64,000 nt of DNA from Apium graveolens (GCF_009905375.1 NC_133647.1:49720506-49784505), one strand, 5' to 3'. Counted from the stretch's first letter, positions 13,401-26,255 are shown. The notes: a model not told the origin generated them from the letters alone. Made by a program: numbers and translations.

Positions 13401-14504
13401 GAGAAAGGGCATGGTATAATCATAATTATTCGCTATAATCCTAAGTTGAACTAAAATATGGGTTGTACTAATTAGTATTATATGTGATGGAGACATAATA
13501 AGTTTATAAGGTGGTAGTGGATTGGTTTATTTGAAGGTTGATTGTTAGTTGTTTGAGTGATTGTTGATTGTTTGATTGATTATTGGTGTCGGCTTGAACC
13601 CAACTGGTAGTCAATAATATAAAGGAGATGCTGCCCAAATTTTCAAAAATTACCCTACTTTTAAAGATCGAAAGTATACTTCCGTGTGTTATTGATATTC
13701 ATATTGATACTCCAAATAATTGTGATCTCGGCTCTTAAAAAAGGTTATTATAGCCAAACTGACTATATATAATTGACCTTTGATTTCATTTAGCTAGTCA
13801 TCACTTGGTGTAATTGATCAATAAAGTGAGTTAATTGGCTAATTGTACCAATTAATGGTCAATTACATGAAGATCGACTCCAATTATATTAAGTTAAATT
13901 TTGATGTGACTTTCAAATTTGAAATCAAAAACAATGAGGAATTGGGGAGAAGTAAGGACGCTGGAAGAATTCAGAAATTGCCAGAAATGTGTGAGTTTTT
14001 GCCTGGGTGAATATGCCTGTCATAATAGACAAGAGAAATAAAAAGTCATTTGTATGGACAAGTGAGGAGCATGTTTTCAGGAGCTAAAAATTTAAGATGA
14101 AGCAACGAGAAGAAAGGAAGAAGGGAGATGGAATAAAGCAGAGATCAATAACTGCACCAATATGTATTTCATTAGACAATCAAGGAGATGCTATCATCTG
14201 CAACAAAGTTTTATCAAAGGACATCTTGTTTCTAAATTATTGTGATAATCATATAATAAATGATTTGTTAAGTATTTCTGTTTCGGATAAAGTGTGAGAT
14301 ACAGTTATAATTCAGTTTCCGATTGATGTTGATACTTAGGTTGTTGTTAAATATCGAAAGTGGTATGAATATAGATGATTGATGTTTACTTCAGAATGGG
14401 ATGTTGTGAGCATCAAAGTTCGTATTAATATCTAATTTGATATGACAGCAAAATGTGTATTAATGTCAAGAGTTCGGTTTTGAATAAGCAATGGGAATAA
14501 TAAA
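10409..14504 (+). other. Element B internal region: leader and unrecognisable gag/pol remnant
   Basis: These 4.1 kb should hold the leader, gag, protease and most of reverse transcriptase. I see no gag core, zinc knuckle, protease or RT motif in any frame. Open frames are short (up to about 76 codons, for example 10583-10813, 12600-12815 and 14097-14297) and resemble nothing I recognise. One block at about 12300-12440 resembles the leader of element E2 and is listed separately. Microsatellites and simple AT tracts are scattered through it. Either this copy is very decayed or its coding region was replaced by non-coding sequence, as in non-autonomous families. Confidence 0.6.
12300..12440 (+). 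other. Leader block shared with element E2
   Basis: The words GGGATGCCACC, ATGTGCTGT, AGACTGGCC, ATATGGTTG and CTCATTC occur here in the same order and strand as their counterparts at 43285-43400 in E2 (GGGACACCACC, ATGTGTTGT, AGACTGGCC, TATGGTTG, CTCAATC). Around it most other internal sequence of the two elements is not alignable by eye. A TATAAATA-like word sits inside the B copy at about 12400. Function unknown; it could be a packaging, dimerisation or internal promoter element. Confidence 0.55.
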
Positions 14505-16270
14505 ATGGAGATAGAAAAGGAAGTGCGAATAAAAAGGGTGATGAAGAAACTTCATAAGATGCCAGGAAAAGTGAACGTAGTAACAGATGCATTAATCAGA
14601 AAGGAAAGACCGGACGTGTTGACAGTGTTAGAAGAATTATACAAGGAATTTCAAAAGTTGAAATTGGAAGCCAGAGCTTGCAAACCTAACAATGCAAAGA
14701 TGTATAGTATGACTTTTCAGCCAGAATTTCTAGAGAAGGTAAAGAAACGTCAATGGGAAATAATAGATCAATATATTAAATATATATATATATATATACT
14801 CAAAAGGATGATCAAGGCATTCCCAGATTTTATTTCTAAATATGGATTCAACCAGTGACAGAATTGAAGAATGGAATTTTACAAGAAGCTCACAACTCAA
14901 GATATTCAATCCATCCATGGAGTACCAATATGTATAACGATTTAGAGAAAATTATTCGTGGCCAGATATGAAGAAAGAAATGGTGAGATAGATTAGCAAA
15001 TGTTACACGTATCAAGGAGTTAGGGCGGGACATCAAATACTAGATGGATATATTTTGCCAAGAAATGTCATGGTAATGCCACCTGAGAACCAAAGGTGAG
15101 GACATCGTTAATTGCATTATTATTGATAGGTTATTCAAACCTAACCATTTTCATTTATTAATAAACAGGTTGTCCAATAAATGGGTTAGATGCTACTTGA
15201 AAAAAATGATGATACATCATCAGATCTAGAAATTTATTGTAATTGATCAATATTGTTTGATGTGAGATTTGACGGGAGTATTCAGAATATACCTGTTGAA
15301 CCAAAATAATATATACCACTCCTAGACGAACGGGCATTGAGTAAGGCGGAACTACAAAGATAGGAATTTGGTTGAACGACATTAGCTCAAGAAATTCAAG
15401 TTACTTCGAAGGTATAATACGAGACATAGATGCCACAGAAGACTCTCTGATAAAATGACATAAAGAAAGAATAAGTGTTATATGTGATTAGACGTCAAGG
15501 AAAGTATTGCAGTCAGTTTTGTATGAGAACTCCTTAGAATCAAAATAAATGATAATATGGGTTAAAAGTATGCCGATGATGCCTCCAGGTTAGTGTACTT
15601 TCTTTAAAATGGTAAAAGATTTTCGCTCGATAACATACTCGATTGTGCTTCAAGGAAAATAAAATATGGTGATAAGTTTGTGTGTCAGTCATATTCAGTC
15701 GAGATTTTCTCGTTAATTCTTAACTTTCTCGAGAATGTTAGAAATCGAATATGCCATGGTTCCAGTATATCAATTGTAGATGGACGAGAAGATTAAAAGA
15801 ACGATTAAAGTGCCTCGAATGCGATTGGAAGTTAATTGAATAGAGAAACATGTAGGAATGATATTCAATAACCAGTAGTTATTGCAAACGTTCATGAGTA
15901 CGAATTACTAGAATTACAAAGAAATATAATTAGTAAGAATTACGCTGGTCCTTTTGAGACAGTAAAATAGTGAGGATAAGTGTAAGTAAGTGGGCTTCAC
16001 CGCCACACTTTTAGCAGGTTCATAACGTATTTATATGTGTATACCCAGGAAGAGTAATTTAGATCCATTATATATAAAATGGAGACTTGAGTTGAGTTAT
16101 ATGAGCAACAGATAAAATATAATGTTAGCGAGAGGTTGTTAAGTAATGAATAATGCTACGAGTAAACGTTTATGAAAAGTTGTAAGGTTGAGGAACAACT
16201 AGGGAAAAATAGAAGTGATATACTTGAATGTATCATTATCTGATCCTTAGTGTGATTCTGAGGACAGAAT
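14505..16270 (+). pseudogene. Element B pol: RNase H end, integrase and chromodomain remnant
   Basis: An open frame at 14505-14858 contains the end of RNase H (PGKVNVVTDAL), followed by the linker and part of the integrase N-terminus, closely similar to element A. A TA-repeat at about 14776-14800 interrupts it where A has coding sequence. From 14860 to 15060 the zinc-binding region can be followed with substitutions and stops. After that only scattered words of integrase and C-terminal region are visible. Nothing here could be translated into a working enzyme. Confidence 0.75.
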
Positions 16271-16275
16271 CCTTT

Positions 16276-16289
16276 TAAGGGGGGAAGGA
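16276..16289 (+). promoter_or_regulatory. Polypurine tract of element B
   Basis: The purine run AAGGGGGGAAGGA immediately precedes the 3' LTR. It is the expected primer for plus-strand DNA synthesis. Equivalent runs precede the LTRs at 20063, 36192 and 47184. Confidence 0.88.
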
Positions 16290-19200
16290 TGTAATATCCG
16301 GGATATCGCGTGTAATTATATTTATCAATAAATGATTTTTATATAATTATTATGTGATTTTTGGTGAATTATCTGATGATTGGTCTGGATATCTGGATGC
16401 TTATATGTGATAAAGTATAAGTATGTTAATATTATTATGACCAGAACAAAATATAGATAATTACGGTATTTTCGGGTAATTTTTGGACTATTATATGATT
16501 TTATATTGATTTATGAAATTATTATTATTTTCTGAATAATTATAAAATTATGTAATAAGCCGAGAAACGTCCGACTTCAGCCGTTTTTACGTGTTTACAA
16601 CCCGAAACTCTTCCGAAAACTCGTTCCTAACTTAATCTGGTAATTTCGGACATTTTCCGTGTTTTGACTTTTTCGATCCGGATTACGGTTTGACCCGTGC
16701 GCGGACCTGCGCAAAAATTTTCGATACGATAATTATTTCGGTGAATCAACAAAACCCGTATTCTCAAAAGACGAGATAGTATTACATTATTTTCGTATAA
16801 AGTATTTTATAAGAAGGTCGGTTTAAATAATTATCCAGTAGGGGTATCAATCGGATCATTTTTGCAGTTACTTAGCGGCTAAGTAACTAATTTAACGATC
16901 CAAAATGATCCAAAACGAATCATTATTCCAAAAATATATATATCCCTTTTATTATTTCATTTTATTCATATAATCACAATTAGTCAGTAAAACCCCGTAA
17001 AATACAGAGAAAATGTTGAATTGATATTGCGTTCTTGAGAATCAAACGTTCGAACAAAGGCGTTATCGAACTCCGATTCGGGCGTGCAACATATCAAAAT
17101 GAAGCTCTCGAAAAGTACTTGCATAATCAATTATCCGTTTTTATGCAGGAATCTAGGTATTTTTCTGATTAATTATTTTATTTCGAATTAATTATGAATT
17201 AAAATATGAATTTTTGTTCTTGATGTTGTTTGTATGATTTGATGGCATAATCATTTAGATCTTTTCTTCTTGATCATTTTGGTATATCATATGTCAAAAA
17301 CCGAGTTCAATAACATAGAGAAAAGGATGTTTAATTCTCAGATTTTAAAAATTAGGGTTCTTAGCTTTGAATGTTCTTAATTGATTTTTAGGCATTTTTG
17401 ATTTAAGGGTTATTAGATGAAATTGATTGTACCTGTGTGTAGATCGTTGAAAAATGAGTCAAATGAGGTATGTGTGATGTACGGAGGGTTCCTGGAGTGT
17501 GCTCGTCGGAAACCACCGCGTGGCAGTGTCAGGAACTTCGGCCGGCTTTTCTGGAAAATTTAACGTTGCATAATTAGGTTGCTGGGAACGAGGAGAATAA
17601 GCCCCGTTAATTTGGTGAAAATCTGGGCATTTTTCCAACCGCTGGAAAAGCTCCATTGCGGTGGTCATGAAGTTCCGGCCGGTATGGGGAAGATGATGGG
17701 GACGGGTGAGGGGATTACAATTTCCACCCTTGTCGTTTGCAAAATTTATAGATTTAATATTGCTGTTTTAAAAATTTTTTTAAATCAGATTTCAGTTTTA
17801 AAAATATCCAAAAATCTGATTTATGTTTTAACAATTTTTAGAAATTGTATTTTCTTTTTATATTATTTTCAGAAATTTGTTTTTAATTTCCAAAAATTCC
17901 AAAAATGGTTATTTTAATTCCAAAAGTTGTTTTTCATTCAAAAATAAATCTAAATTATTTATTTAATTAATTTTAGTTAATATTTAATTAATTAATTAGT
18001 CAATTAATTTAAATATTAATTGATTAATTAGTTTAATAATATATTAATTGATTTGAATTAATTATTTAATTCGATTTAATTATTTAAAATTGATTTCAAA
18101 ATTCTGAAAAATAGTTTCGAGCTTTAAAATATTGTTTAAAATTATTTTCAAGACTAGATAATTATTATAAAATTATTTTAAAGCCAGATTCGGGCATTCA
18201 AACTCTGTTATTTAATTTTAAAATGATTCGGAGTCGCGTTTAAATTCCGAAAATGTTCAAAAATTCGTAATAAATACCTGGAAAATCATTTTGACCCCGA
18301 ATCTTCTTTGAAAATTTATTTTGATCGAATATCTTACATGTTATGTGCTACGTGCTAACTGATTGATGTGTTATATGCCTATGTGGTTATGGTTTGACTG
18401 CTTTAGTCATAACCTTTAGTCCGTAAATCGGATTTGGGTGAAACGAATGGTAGATAAAAGCTTATGGTGTCTATGTGACGATTATAATAATATGAGTATG
18501 AATAATTGATAGATACTTGTGATGCCTAGCAGAGTCAGTGAGGCATAGAAAAGGAAACCAGTGATCCATAAATAGAATTGAAGCGTAGAAAGAGAAGGCA
18601 AGTGATGGATAAATAGAGGCAAGGCATAGAAAGAGAAGGAAAATGGTTGATGAAAAACTATTACATGAGTACAAGTAAAGTGGAAATCGTCGGTGATAAG
18701 GCAAGTACTTCTGAACCTTTTTCAAGATATATTGCAAATATTTTCGAACTGTTTCCTAATATGTCGCTATTATTCAAAATAACTCTTGTTTTATACTGCA
18801 AGCACTTTAAACTATTTAACCTTGAACCCTGATTCTTATTGATCTTGAGCCATAAGCCTTGTTCTTCATAAACCATTGATTTTTGAATTCTCAGATACGA
18901 TCCAAACACATACAATACTACCCCACAAATACATATCTGCCACATACTGATTTCTGATATTGAATTGCTTAATATACCAACCCTTATTTCTTGTTTAACT
19001 AAAGACCAATCCTTGGAACCCTTGAACCCCTGGTCTTCTAATTTCTGATTCTTTCCTTGATTGAAAGCCAAACTTTTTGAATCTCTTGTTATACCTTTAT
19101 GGTGTTATGAATCACCATATGCTTCAAGATAAATGTTGTTTATGATGCAGCTTATTGAACTACATTAGTTATCATATTGAATTGTTTTAGAATTGGATGG

Positions 19201-19837
19201 TTTATAAATGTGGACCAGATTTGTGGTTAGACCAGATTCGTGGTCATAGTAGGGCAATGTGTGCCTTGGATCCAGTATATACAGAAAAGATGGGAGCCTT
19301 GCTCGGGGTTAGTGCGTGACTCATCAGCAGCCTAACCTTGGTTTTTAAAATGAAAAGTGAATATCCAATTCCAATCATTGCTTATTCGGAAACTTGATTC
19401 TTCTGAATCACTTCAATTGATTATTATTTAACCTGAATTGTTGCTATTATGACTTGCTGAGCTAGTTAGCTCACTCTTGCAAAACCTTTTATGTTTTCAA
19501 CAGTTGAAAAGGAAAATTTGTTGATAACAAGGATTCCCAGTCCCACGTGCGAGCTAGGATTCCAGGTTAAGTTGGATCGAGCTAGCAGGAGCTTATAGTG
19601 TAGACAAGTTATGCGAGATAGTAAGAACGATATTATTATCAGTTGTAAGTTGAACTAGTTGGGATTTGGTACGATGTAATAAAAGATAAGGTTGTGGCTT
19701 GTTTTCATACTTTAATCTGTTGTGATCCGTGGTTGTGTAAAAAAGGGTCAATGCCTATAATACTTTATATACAGGTTTAATATTGTGGTGTGTGTTGTGA
19801 GCCCCAAACTTCTGACCCGGTTTTGGAGGGCGTCACA
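16290..19837 (+). repeat. Element B 3' LTR
   Basis: This 3548-bp copy begins TGTAATATCC and ends GGCGTCACA, and is followed by GATAG. It matches the 5' LTR (2619-10393, minus the nested insert) with small indels, for example in the GC-rich island at 17470-17720. It contains a perfect dyad TGAGCTA-GT-TAGCTCA at 19458-19473 and a pyrimidine-rich CAG at 19501-19503. Short antisense open frames (17459-17668 and 18661-19071) are LTR sequence without recognisable similarity. Confidence 0.93.
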
Positions 19838-19842
19838 GATAG
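19838..19842 (+). repeat. Target-site duplication GATAG, right copy (element B)
   Basis: Matches 2614-2618 exactly, directly after the CACA end of the 3' LTR. Confidence 0.93.
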
Positions 19843-20024
19843 AACTTCAGGCAGATATATCATATGTAGAGAATCCAATAGAGATTCTAGAAAAGAGAGA
19901 AAAGATATTGAGAAATAAAGTTGTGAATTTAGTAAAAGTACTGTGGAGAAACCCAAAGGTTGAAGAGTCAACCTGGGAATTCGAAAGTGATATGCGAAAA
20001 AAGTACCCTCGGTTATTTACTTAG
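19843..20024 (+). pseudogene. Element A chromodomain segment (3' end of pol)
   Basis: This open stretch encodes the C-terminal tail of a chromovirus integrase, including the core VLWRNPKVEESTWE and the ending KYPRLF. It stops at the TAG at 20022-20024. Chromodomains of this class are thought to steer integration to particular chromatin. The sequence continues in frame from 2618 once element B and one GATAG are removed. An equivalent segment is found in element D at 35921-36152. Confidence 0.88.
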
Positions 20025-20048
20025 CAGATTCTGAGGACATAATCCTTT

Positions 20049-20062
20049 TAAGGAGGGAAGGA
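20049..20062 (+). promoter_or_regulatory. Polypurine tract of element A
   Basis: The run AAGGAGGGAAGGA directly precedes the 3' LTR at 20063. Confidence 0.88.
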
Positions 20063-22923
20063 TGTAATATCCGGGATATCGCGTGTAATTATTTTATTAA
20101 TAAATGATTATTAAATGATTATCATTAGATTATTATGTGAATTATTTGACGATTGATATTGATAAATAAATGTATATATGTCATTAAATGTGAGTATATT
20201 AATGTTATTATGTCCAGAATAAAATATAGATGACTGTGATATTTTTCTGGTAATTTTTGGATCATTATTTGATTTTATAATGATTTACAGAGTTAATAAT
20301 TATTTTCTGAATAATTACCGGGAATCGTCCAACCTCATCCGTTTTTACAACCAGAAACTCTTCCGAAAACTCCTTCCTAACCTAATCTATTAATTCCGGA
20401 CATTTTTCGTGTTTTAACTTTTTCAATCCGGATTACGGTTTGACCCGTACGCGTCCCATCGTACAATTTTCGATACGATAACCATTTTGATATATCAACA
20501 AAACCCGTATTGTCAAAATACGGGATATTATTACATTATTTTCATATAAAGTGTTTTATAAAAAGCCCGGTTTGGATAATTATCCAATACGGGTATCAAA
20601 ACGGATCATTTTTGCAGTTACTTAGCAGCTAAGCAACTAATTTAATGATCCAATACGATCCAACATAATCCAATATTCTATAAATATAAATAGCCCTTTT
20701 ATTATTTCATTTTAATTGTTTAATCACAGTCAGTTAGTCAAAACCATTAATTTACAGAGAAAATCCCTAAAAACGTTACGTTCTTGAAAATCAAACCCAT
20801 AAACGGAGACGTTATCGAACTCCGATTCAAGCGTGTAATATATCAAAACGAAGCTCTCGAAAAACCCTTTCTAAATCCACCATTTATTTTTGTGCAAGAA
20901 TCAAGTTATTTTTCTTATTTAATTGTTTTATTTCAAATTTATTAAAGATTAAATTATGAAAATTTGTTCTTAATGTTGTTGATATGATTTGATGATTCCA
21001 TCATGTAGATAATATTTTTCTAGTCAATTTGGTATATTATATGTCAAAAATAGAGTTCAATAATATATAGAAAATTGAGTTTGATTCTCTGATTTAAAAA
21101 TTAGGGTTTATGTTCATATGAATTTTTTAATTCGAATTGGGGTTTTGAGTTTTCTTAATTCTGGAGTGATATTAATTATACAGATAGAATGTAGATGTTA
21201 TAAGCTTGATTTTGTTAGATAGAACACTCGATTTGGTTAAGGAATTGTTGGGTTGCGTTTTTGGCCGATTTTATTCCGAGGTCACCGGAATCGATGGCTA
21301 ATCGGCAGGAAATCACGAAGCTTTGATCATTTGTTTTTGTTGTGGGTTTAACTGAGTTTCTGGGTTGTTGTTGAGTAAAAGACAACTGAAAATCGACAAG
21401 AATGAAGCCATTTTTTGCCGTGAATTGGACGCCAGACCCGTTTCCCTGACCCGAAAACCCGGTTACCGACCCGTTTCTTTGATAATCAAAACCCGGTTTT
21501 GATCCTCTATAACCCAATTGCAAAACCTGAATTTTGTTACTGAATTTGTTTTATTTAAAAAATATTTTTTAATTATGTTTTATTTTTTAAAATTCATTTT
21601 AAATTCTAAAAATCTAAATTTAATTCTGGAAAATTATTATAAATTCAGAAAAATTGTTTTTAATTATTTAAAAATAGATTTGATTTATTTTAATTAGTTT
21701 TTAATTATTTTCATTAATCGATTAATTTGATATTAATTGATTAGTTAATTTTATTGATTATTAATTGATTTTAATTATTTAAAATTGATTTAAAAATTCT
21801 GAAAAATAGTTTCGAGCTTGAAAATATTATTTAAAATTATTTTCAAGGCTCGATAATTATTATAAAATTATTTTAATGTCAGATTCAGGTATTCAAACCT
21901 TTTATTTAATTTTAAATTGATTCAGAGTCCCGTTTTAATTCCGAAAAATGTTCAAAAATTCGTAATAAATACTTGGAAAATCATTTTAACTCCGAATTTT
22001 CTTTGAATAATTATTTTAATTAAATATCTTACATGCTATATATTATATATGATCTGATTGATGCGTAATTTGATTGTACGTGCATTGTTTGACTGTTTTA
22101 TTCATAACTTTCAATCCATACGTCGGATTTAGGTGAAACGAAGGGTAGTTAGAAGCTTGTAATGAATAGAATGAAATAAGAATGATTAATGATAAGTACA
22201 TATGATGTTTAATAGAGGAAGCGAGACGTAGGAAGGGAAAGTAGGTAGTTAGTGAGTGGGATTCAATTGACAAGTGCTAGTAAAGTGAAAGCGAAGTGTT
22301 AAGGCAAGTATCCTTGAGCTTTCTTGTACTATAATTGCAAATATTCTCGAACTCTCTTCTTTATGTTGCAATTATTCCAAACAGTTCTTATTCTATATTG
22401 CAAGTACTTTGAAGTACTTAACTCTCTTCTTATATCATTTCAATTGATATAGGTACTATAATTGCAAGTATTCTTGAACTCTCTTCTTATATCATTTCAA
22501 TTGATCATTGTTAATCTCAGTTACTGTCATTGTGACTTGCTGAGCTAGTAGCTCACTTTTCCAAATCTGTTTATATTCTTTTCCAGTGAAAAAGAAAACT
22601 GGTGGTAGCGAGGATCCCTAGACAAGTGTGCAAGCTAGGTATCCAGGTTGAAAAGAAATAGACTAGCAGATGATATTTGGCTTGGTTGTGTTAATAGCTT
22701 GTAATAAAGTTTAAACTTCAGTTCTAAGATAAATAAGCTGGGATTTGGTATGTTTGTAAAATAAATAAGGTTGTGGCTTGCGGGCATACTTTAAACTGCA
22801 TCGATCTGTGGATTATGGTAAGTAGGGTCATTTCATATATATTATTATTTTCATAAACAGGTTTAAATATGGTGTGTGTGTTGTGGACCCCAAACTTCTG
22901 ACCCATATTTGCAGGGCGTTACA
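20063..22923 (+). repeat. Element A 3' LTR
   Basis: Begins TGTAATATCC and ends GGCGTTACA (2861 bp). It shares the order of blocks with the B LTRs but is shorter and clearly diverged, including a different GC-rich block at 21215-21530. A likely TATA box, TATAAATA followed by GCC, lies at 20685-20692. A dyad TGAGCTA-G-TAGCTCA is at 22541-22555, followed by a pyrimidine-rich CAG at 22584-22586. The word TGCAAGTA and its variants recur at 22330-22470. Confidence 0.9.
20685..20692 (+). promoter_or_regulatory. TATA box of the element A LTR
   Basis: TATAAATAGCC in the first third of the LTR; the same word occurs at the equivalent place in the D LTRs (26248 and 62699). Confidence 0.6.
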
Positions 22924-24487
22924 GCTCTGATGTCATTGTTGGGTTTTGAGGAATAATACGCAGCAAAAATAATAAAATAAAATCATAAAACAGAATAAAC
23001 CGAAACCCATGGCAGGATCCATGTGAAAAATAGTATTTAATTCATGGATGAGATGTTTACGTTAAAGAGCTTTGTGATTATGGTTGTCAAAAGGAGATCT
23101 TAGCTTTAACCCAACATCACGTATCCCGCCTTAACGATTGATGTCGTAGAGGTATCCACACGAAAGCTGGTACGGAGGAGGCGTGTACTAGCACCAAGAA
23201 TGGACCTGTTTTCCCCTCTCTCTCACCTTTAACTGCTAGGGTTTTATTTTTAACGTAACCCTAATTTTAGCCTTAAGGATGTTTATATAAAGAGGCCAAA
23301 CACAGTCCTAACCCCAATCCAAGATAGAGTTTATTAAATTCTGAAATTTTATTTATTTATTAATTAAGTTTAACTCAATTATTAAATAATTAAATAATAA
23401 CTGAATTTTTGATATAATAATATACAAATTCGAAATTCATTTATCCTATTAATTAAGTCCAACTTAATTAATCATAAATAATTCAAATTTTCTTTTTAAC
23501 TCAAATCCGAATTTGAATTAAATTTTCCTCCATATTTTCTTTGTGCGACCCGATAGGTTATTATTATGTTGGCAATAATTTAAATTTTTCATATTTAAAT
23601 TATAAATAATGTGTGGCGTCTAGTAATATATCAGTGTTACCCAAGTAATAATAATTTAATCGGTGATCGATTAAACCTTTCTTGAATAATGTATAAAGTA
23701 ATATAATCCCTTTAACCAAATATTATAGATTAAACTCCAGGCATGTTATGTGTCATCTTTTTCATGGTTTAATCCAGGTTTTCTTGATCAATGAGTAGAC
23801 TATCATTTTAAATCAACAATTGAGCACGACACCACGCATTTTATAGTCTAGCTCACACAAGAGGCCAATAATATCTCTCCAATAATTAGGAGGGTTAAAA
23901 TCCTTTCTAGATCATCCATATTTCTCACACAATTATTAATACCCGAAGTCCACTTTTATCATTACCCGGTCAAAGGCAATTTATTGATGTAATCAAAGTA
24001 TATTAATCATCTTATAGAAATATAATGATTTCAAGTCGAAAGACCATTATATCATTATCACTATGAGAAATACTTATGACACAACAGACATGTAAAATCT
24101 CACATTGGGTATATCCAGTGCCATGTATAATTACATCTTCCCGTGTTTTTAATTTTAGTATCACTAAACCTATGATCAATGAGATGTGATCATCAGTCAA
24201 CAAACATATTAGTCTTAATGCATTATTAATTTCCCTTAATAATAATACTCGACTAGGGATATTTGGGAATATCGATACTATTCACATATTCTCATTTCTA
24301 AGTCACGTACTTAGAGATATATAATTCATATCATATTCTAAGAAATTTATTAATGTAATATTTATATCGCAGTAAATTAAGACTTAATAAATTATTTAAA
24401 AGAATAATCGATTGAAAATAAATATTAATAATCCAAATGTCATAAACAAAACATAATAGTGTTATCTCTAGGGCACAAACACTAACA
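22924..24487 (-). mobile_element. Angela-like Ty1/copia: primer site and 5' LTR, minus orientation
   Basis: The LTR spans 22937-24487 (1551 bp). Read on the minus strand it begins TGTTAGTGTTTGTGCCCTAG and ends CCTCAAAACCCAACA. That start resembles LTR starts of the Angela/BARE copia lineage, which is why I use the name; this is recognition from memory of the family, not an alignment. At 22924-22936, on the minus strand right after the LTR, is a degenerate primer site (TGACATCAGAGC, two changes from TGGTATCAGAGC). The element body would continue left but is cut by element A at 22923. A palindromic TTTATATAAA at 23282-23291 could be its TATA box. Confidence 0.7.
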
Positions 24488-25678
24488 CTATGTTCTAAAG
24501 GACAACTATGAATATGTGGGAAATTTTGGCTCAAAAGTTTTTGAGGCAATTTTTCTTGGATATTCATTGGAAAGATATGAATACAAGGTTTATGTGATTA
24601 AAAAGAAGAAAATTATGGAAATCACAGATGTTACTTTTGATGATGACAAATGTCCAGGCTTGGAATGCCTTAGTGAAAATGAAGTTGAGACCCTACAATT
24701 TTGAAAATCTCAAAATTGATAGTGACTATGAGGATGAAGCTGAAGTCAACATAAATCACATAATTGATGAAGAGTCTACTGATCAAGTGAATCATGAGAA
24801 TGGAAGGTCATCTCATGTACCTGAATTTGATAGAACAAACTCAGAGGAGAAAGAGAAGAAGGTTCTGCAATTCATGCCAATGGTGAAGAAAATGCAGAAA
24901 ACTCGAGTCAACAAACTCACACCAGAAAGTGGGATATAAGTTATACTAGACAAGCAATTATTGGTGGTCCAACTCTTGGAGTAAGGACTAGATGTGCAAC
25001 TGCAAATGAATGTCTACATGCATGTTTTCTTTCACAATTTGAGCCAAAGAAAAATGGAGAAGCTCTTCTTAATCCTGATTGGATATCTACTATGCAAGAG
25101 GAGCTAAATCAGTCTGAAAGGAACAAAGTTTGGGAATTGGTTCCTGCACTAAAGAACAGAAGTGTAATTAGAACATAGTGGGTGTACAATAACAAGATGG
25201 ATGAAAATGGAATTGTCACCAAAAACAAAGCAACGTTGGTTGTAAAAGGCTACTCACGGGAGGAAGGAATTGACTATGATAAAACTTTTGCTCCAGTTGC
25301 AAGACTTGAAGAAATAAGGATCTTTCTTGCATTTGCTACACACTCAAATTTTAAAGTGTATCAAATGGATGTCAAGAGTGATTTCCTTAATGGTGAGTTG
25401 GAAGAAAAAGTTTATGTGCAACAGCCACCTGGCTTTGAAGATCCAGAATTTCCAGATTTTGTATACAAATTGTTGAAGGCTCTCTATGGACTAAAACAAA
25501 CACCTTGAGCCTGGTTTGACACACTGTCAGAATTTCTGCTTAAATATGGATTCACTAGAGGTACAATAGACAAGACTCTCTTCTACAAGCAGCATAGTAA
25601 TGATATGATCCTAGGTCAGATCTATGTGGATGATATCATATTTGGTTCTACTAATGAAAAGCAATTTCAAAGATTCTC
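24488..25678 (+). pseudogene. SIRE-like Ty1/copia pol fragment (integrase C-terminus and reverse transcriptase)
   Basis: The first part (24488-24700) is the end of a copia integrase, with GSKVFEAIFLGYS and VTFDDD. An acidic linker (24700-24940) follows in another frame. Reverse transcriptase (RVT_2 type) runs from about 24980 to 25678 and includes NPDWISTMQEEL, the Y-D-K-TFAPVAR block, the QMDVKS motif and the catalytic YVDD at 25623-25634. In-frame stops lie at 25178-25180 (TAG) and 25506-25508 (TGA), and there is a frame change near 24700. The fragment is cut on the left by the Angela-like element and on the right by element D, so RNase H and both LTRs are outside the window. This is the oldest host layer seen here. 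Confidence 0.87.
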
Positions 25679-26247
25679 TATAATATCCGAGAAAATTATG
25701 TGAATATTTTGTGTTAATTAAATAGATATAATGTGTTTATATGAGTTAAAATGTTCATTGCCATGATATTACGTGTTATAGTTGATATTTGTGGGCCCGT
25801 AAAGACCAGAAAACTTTTCGATTAATTAATATGTGTTTAAAATGCATTTATATGAATCGATCTGCAACCTGGACGCATGTTTATTTGTGTCTTTATCAAG
25901 GTACTCATTCTATCTCGTTTTATGCGCGTTTAAATATATTTTACGTGTCGGGGTTTTTTGTTAATTTAGGAATCGTTTCGGTTTTTCAAAAATCAACGGA
26001 CTGAGACCCCAATGGGACGTTAAAGCCCACAAAATTCATATTTTATTTTTATAAAATCATGCATATTTCAAATACCCATTATTTTTTCATTTTTGAATTA
26101 CTCACAATTTTTGGAGAATTTTGACATAAATTTTATATTTAATTACTTTTAAAATTATACCCCATAATTATTATTTTTGGGCCTAGTTATTTTAATTAAG
26201 GGATAAAAACACTTTTAATTTATTTTAGGGTATTGATTTTCTGTAAA

Positions 26248-26255
26248 TATAAATA
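26248..26255 (+). promoter_or_regulatory. TATA box of the D 5' LTR
   Basis: TATAAATA followed by GC, conserved at 62699-62706 in the other LTR and in the LTR of element A. Confidence 0.6.

Larger units (their letters stand above)
2619..19837 (+). mobile_element. Element B: full-length Ty3/gypsy retrotransposon with a nested solo LTR
   Basis: B has two LTRs starting TGTAATATCC and ending GGCGTCACA, a tRNA-iMet-type primer site just inside the 5' LTR, a purine tract just before the 3' LTR, and the duplication GATAG on both sides. Total length is 17.2 kb, about 13.0 kb without the nested solo LTR C. The LTRs are about 3568 bp (5', after removing C and its duplication) and 3548 bp (3'). The internal region is heavily decayed. 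It was inserted into a related element (A), within the integrase-to-chromodomain stretch. Confidence 0.92.
1..22923 (+). mobile_element. Element A: Ty3/gypsy chromovirus, left-truncated by the window and split by element B
   Basis: The element body covers 1-2618 and 19838-20062, followed by its 3' LTR at 20063-22923. Element B (2619-19837) interrupts it, flanked by the duplication GATAG. The coding frame of the A chromodomain region continues across that insertion, which confirms that the two pieces were once joined. The order RNase H, integrase, chromodomain, purine-rich tract, LTR is that of plant Tekay/Del-like chromoviruses; the lineage name is my inference. The base pairs after its LTR, GCTCT at 22924-22928, would be its target duplication, but the matching left flank lies outside the window. 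Its LTR is related to those of B but clearly older or of a different subfamily (2861 bp against about 3550). Confidence 0.85.

Noticed and set aside
18661..19071. 136-codon antisense frame in the B 3' LTR
   Set aside because: The matching 5' LTR segment does not preserve it, and it matches no known protein.
22937..24487. A host gene or MITE between elements A and the copia pol
   Set aside because: TG...CA ends, an adjacent primer site and an LTR-like layout identify it as a copia LTR.
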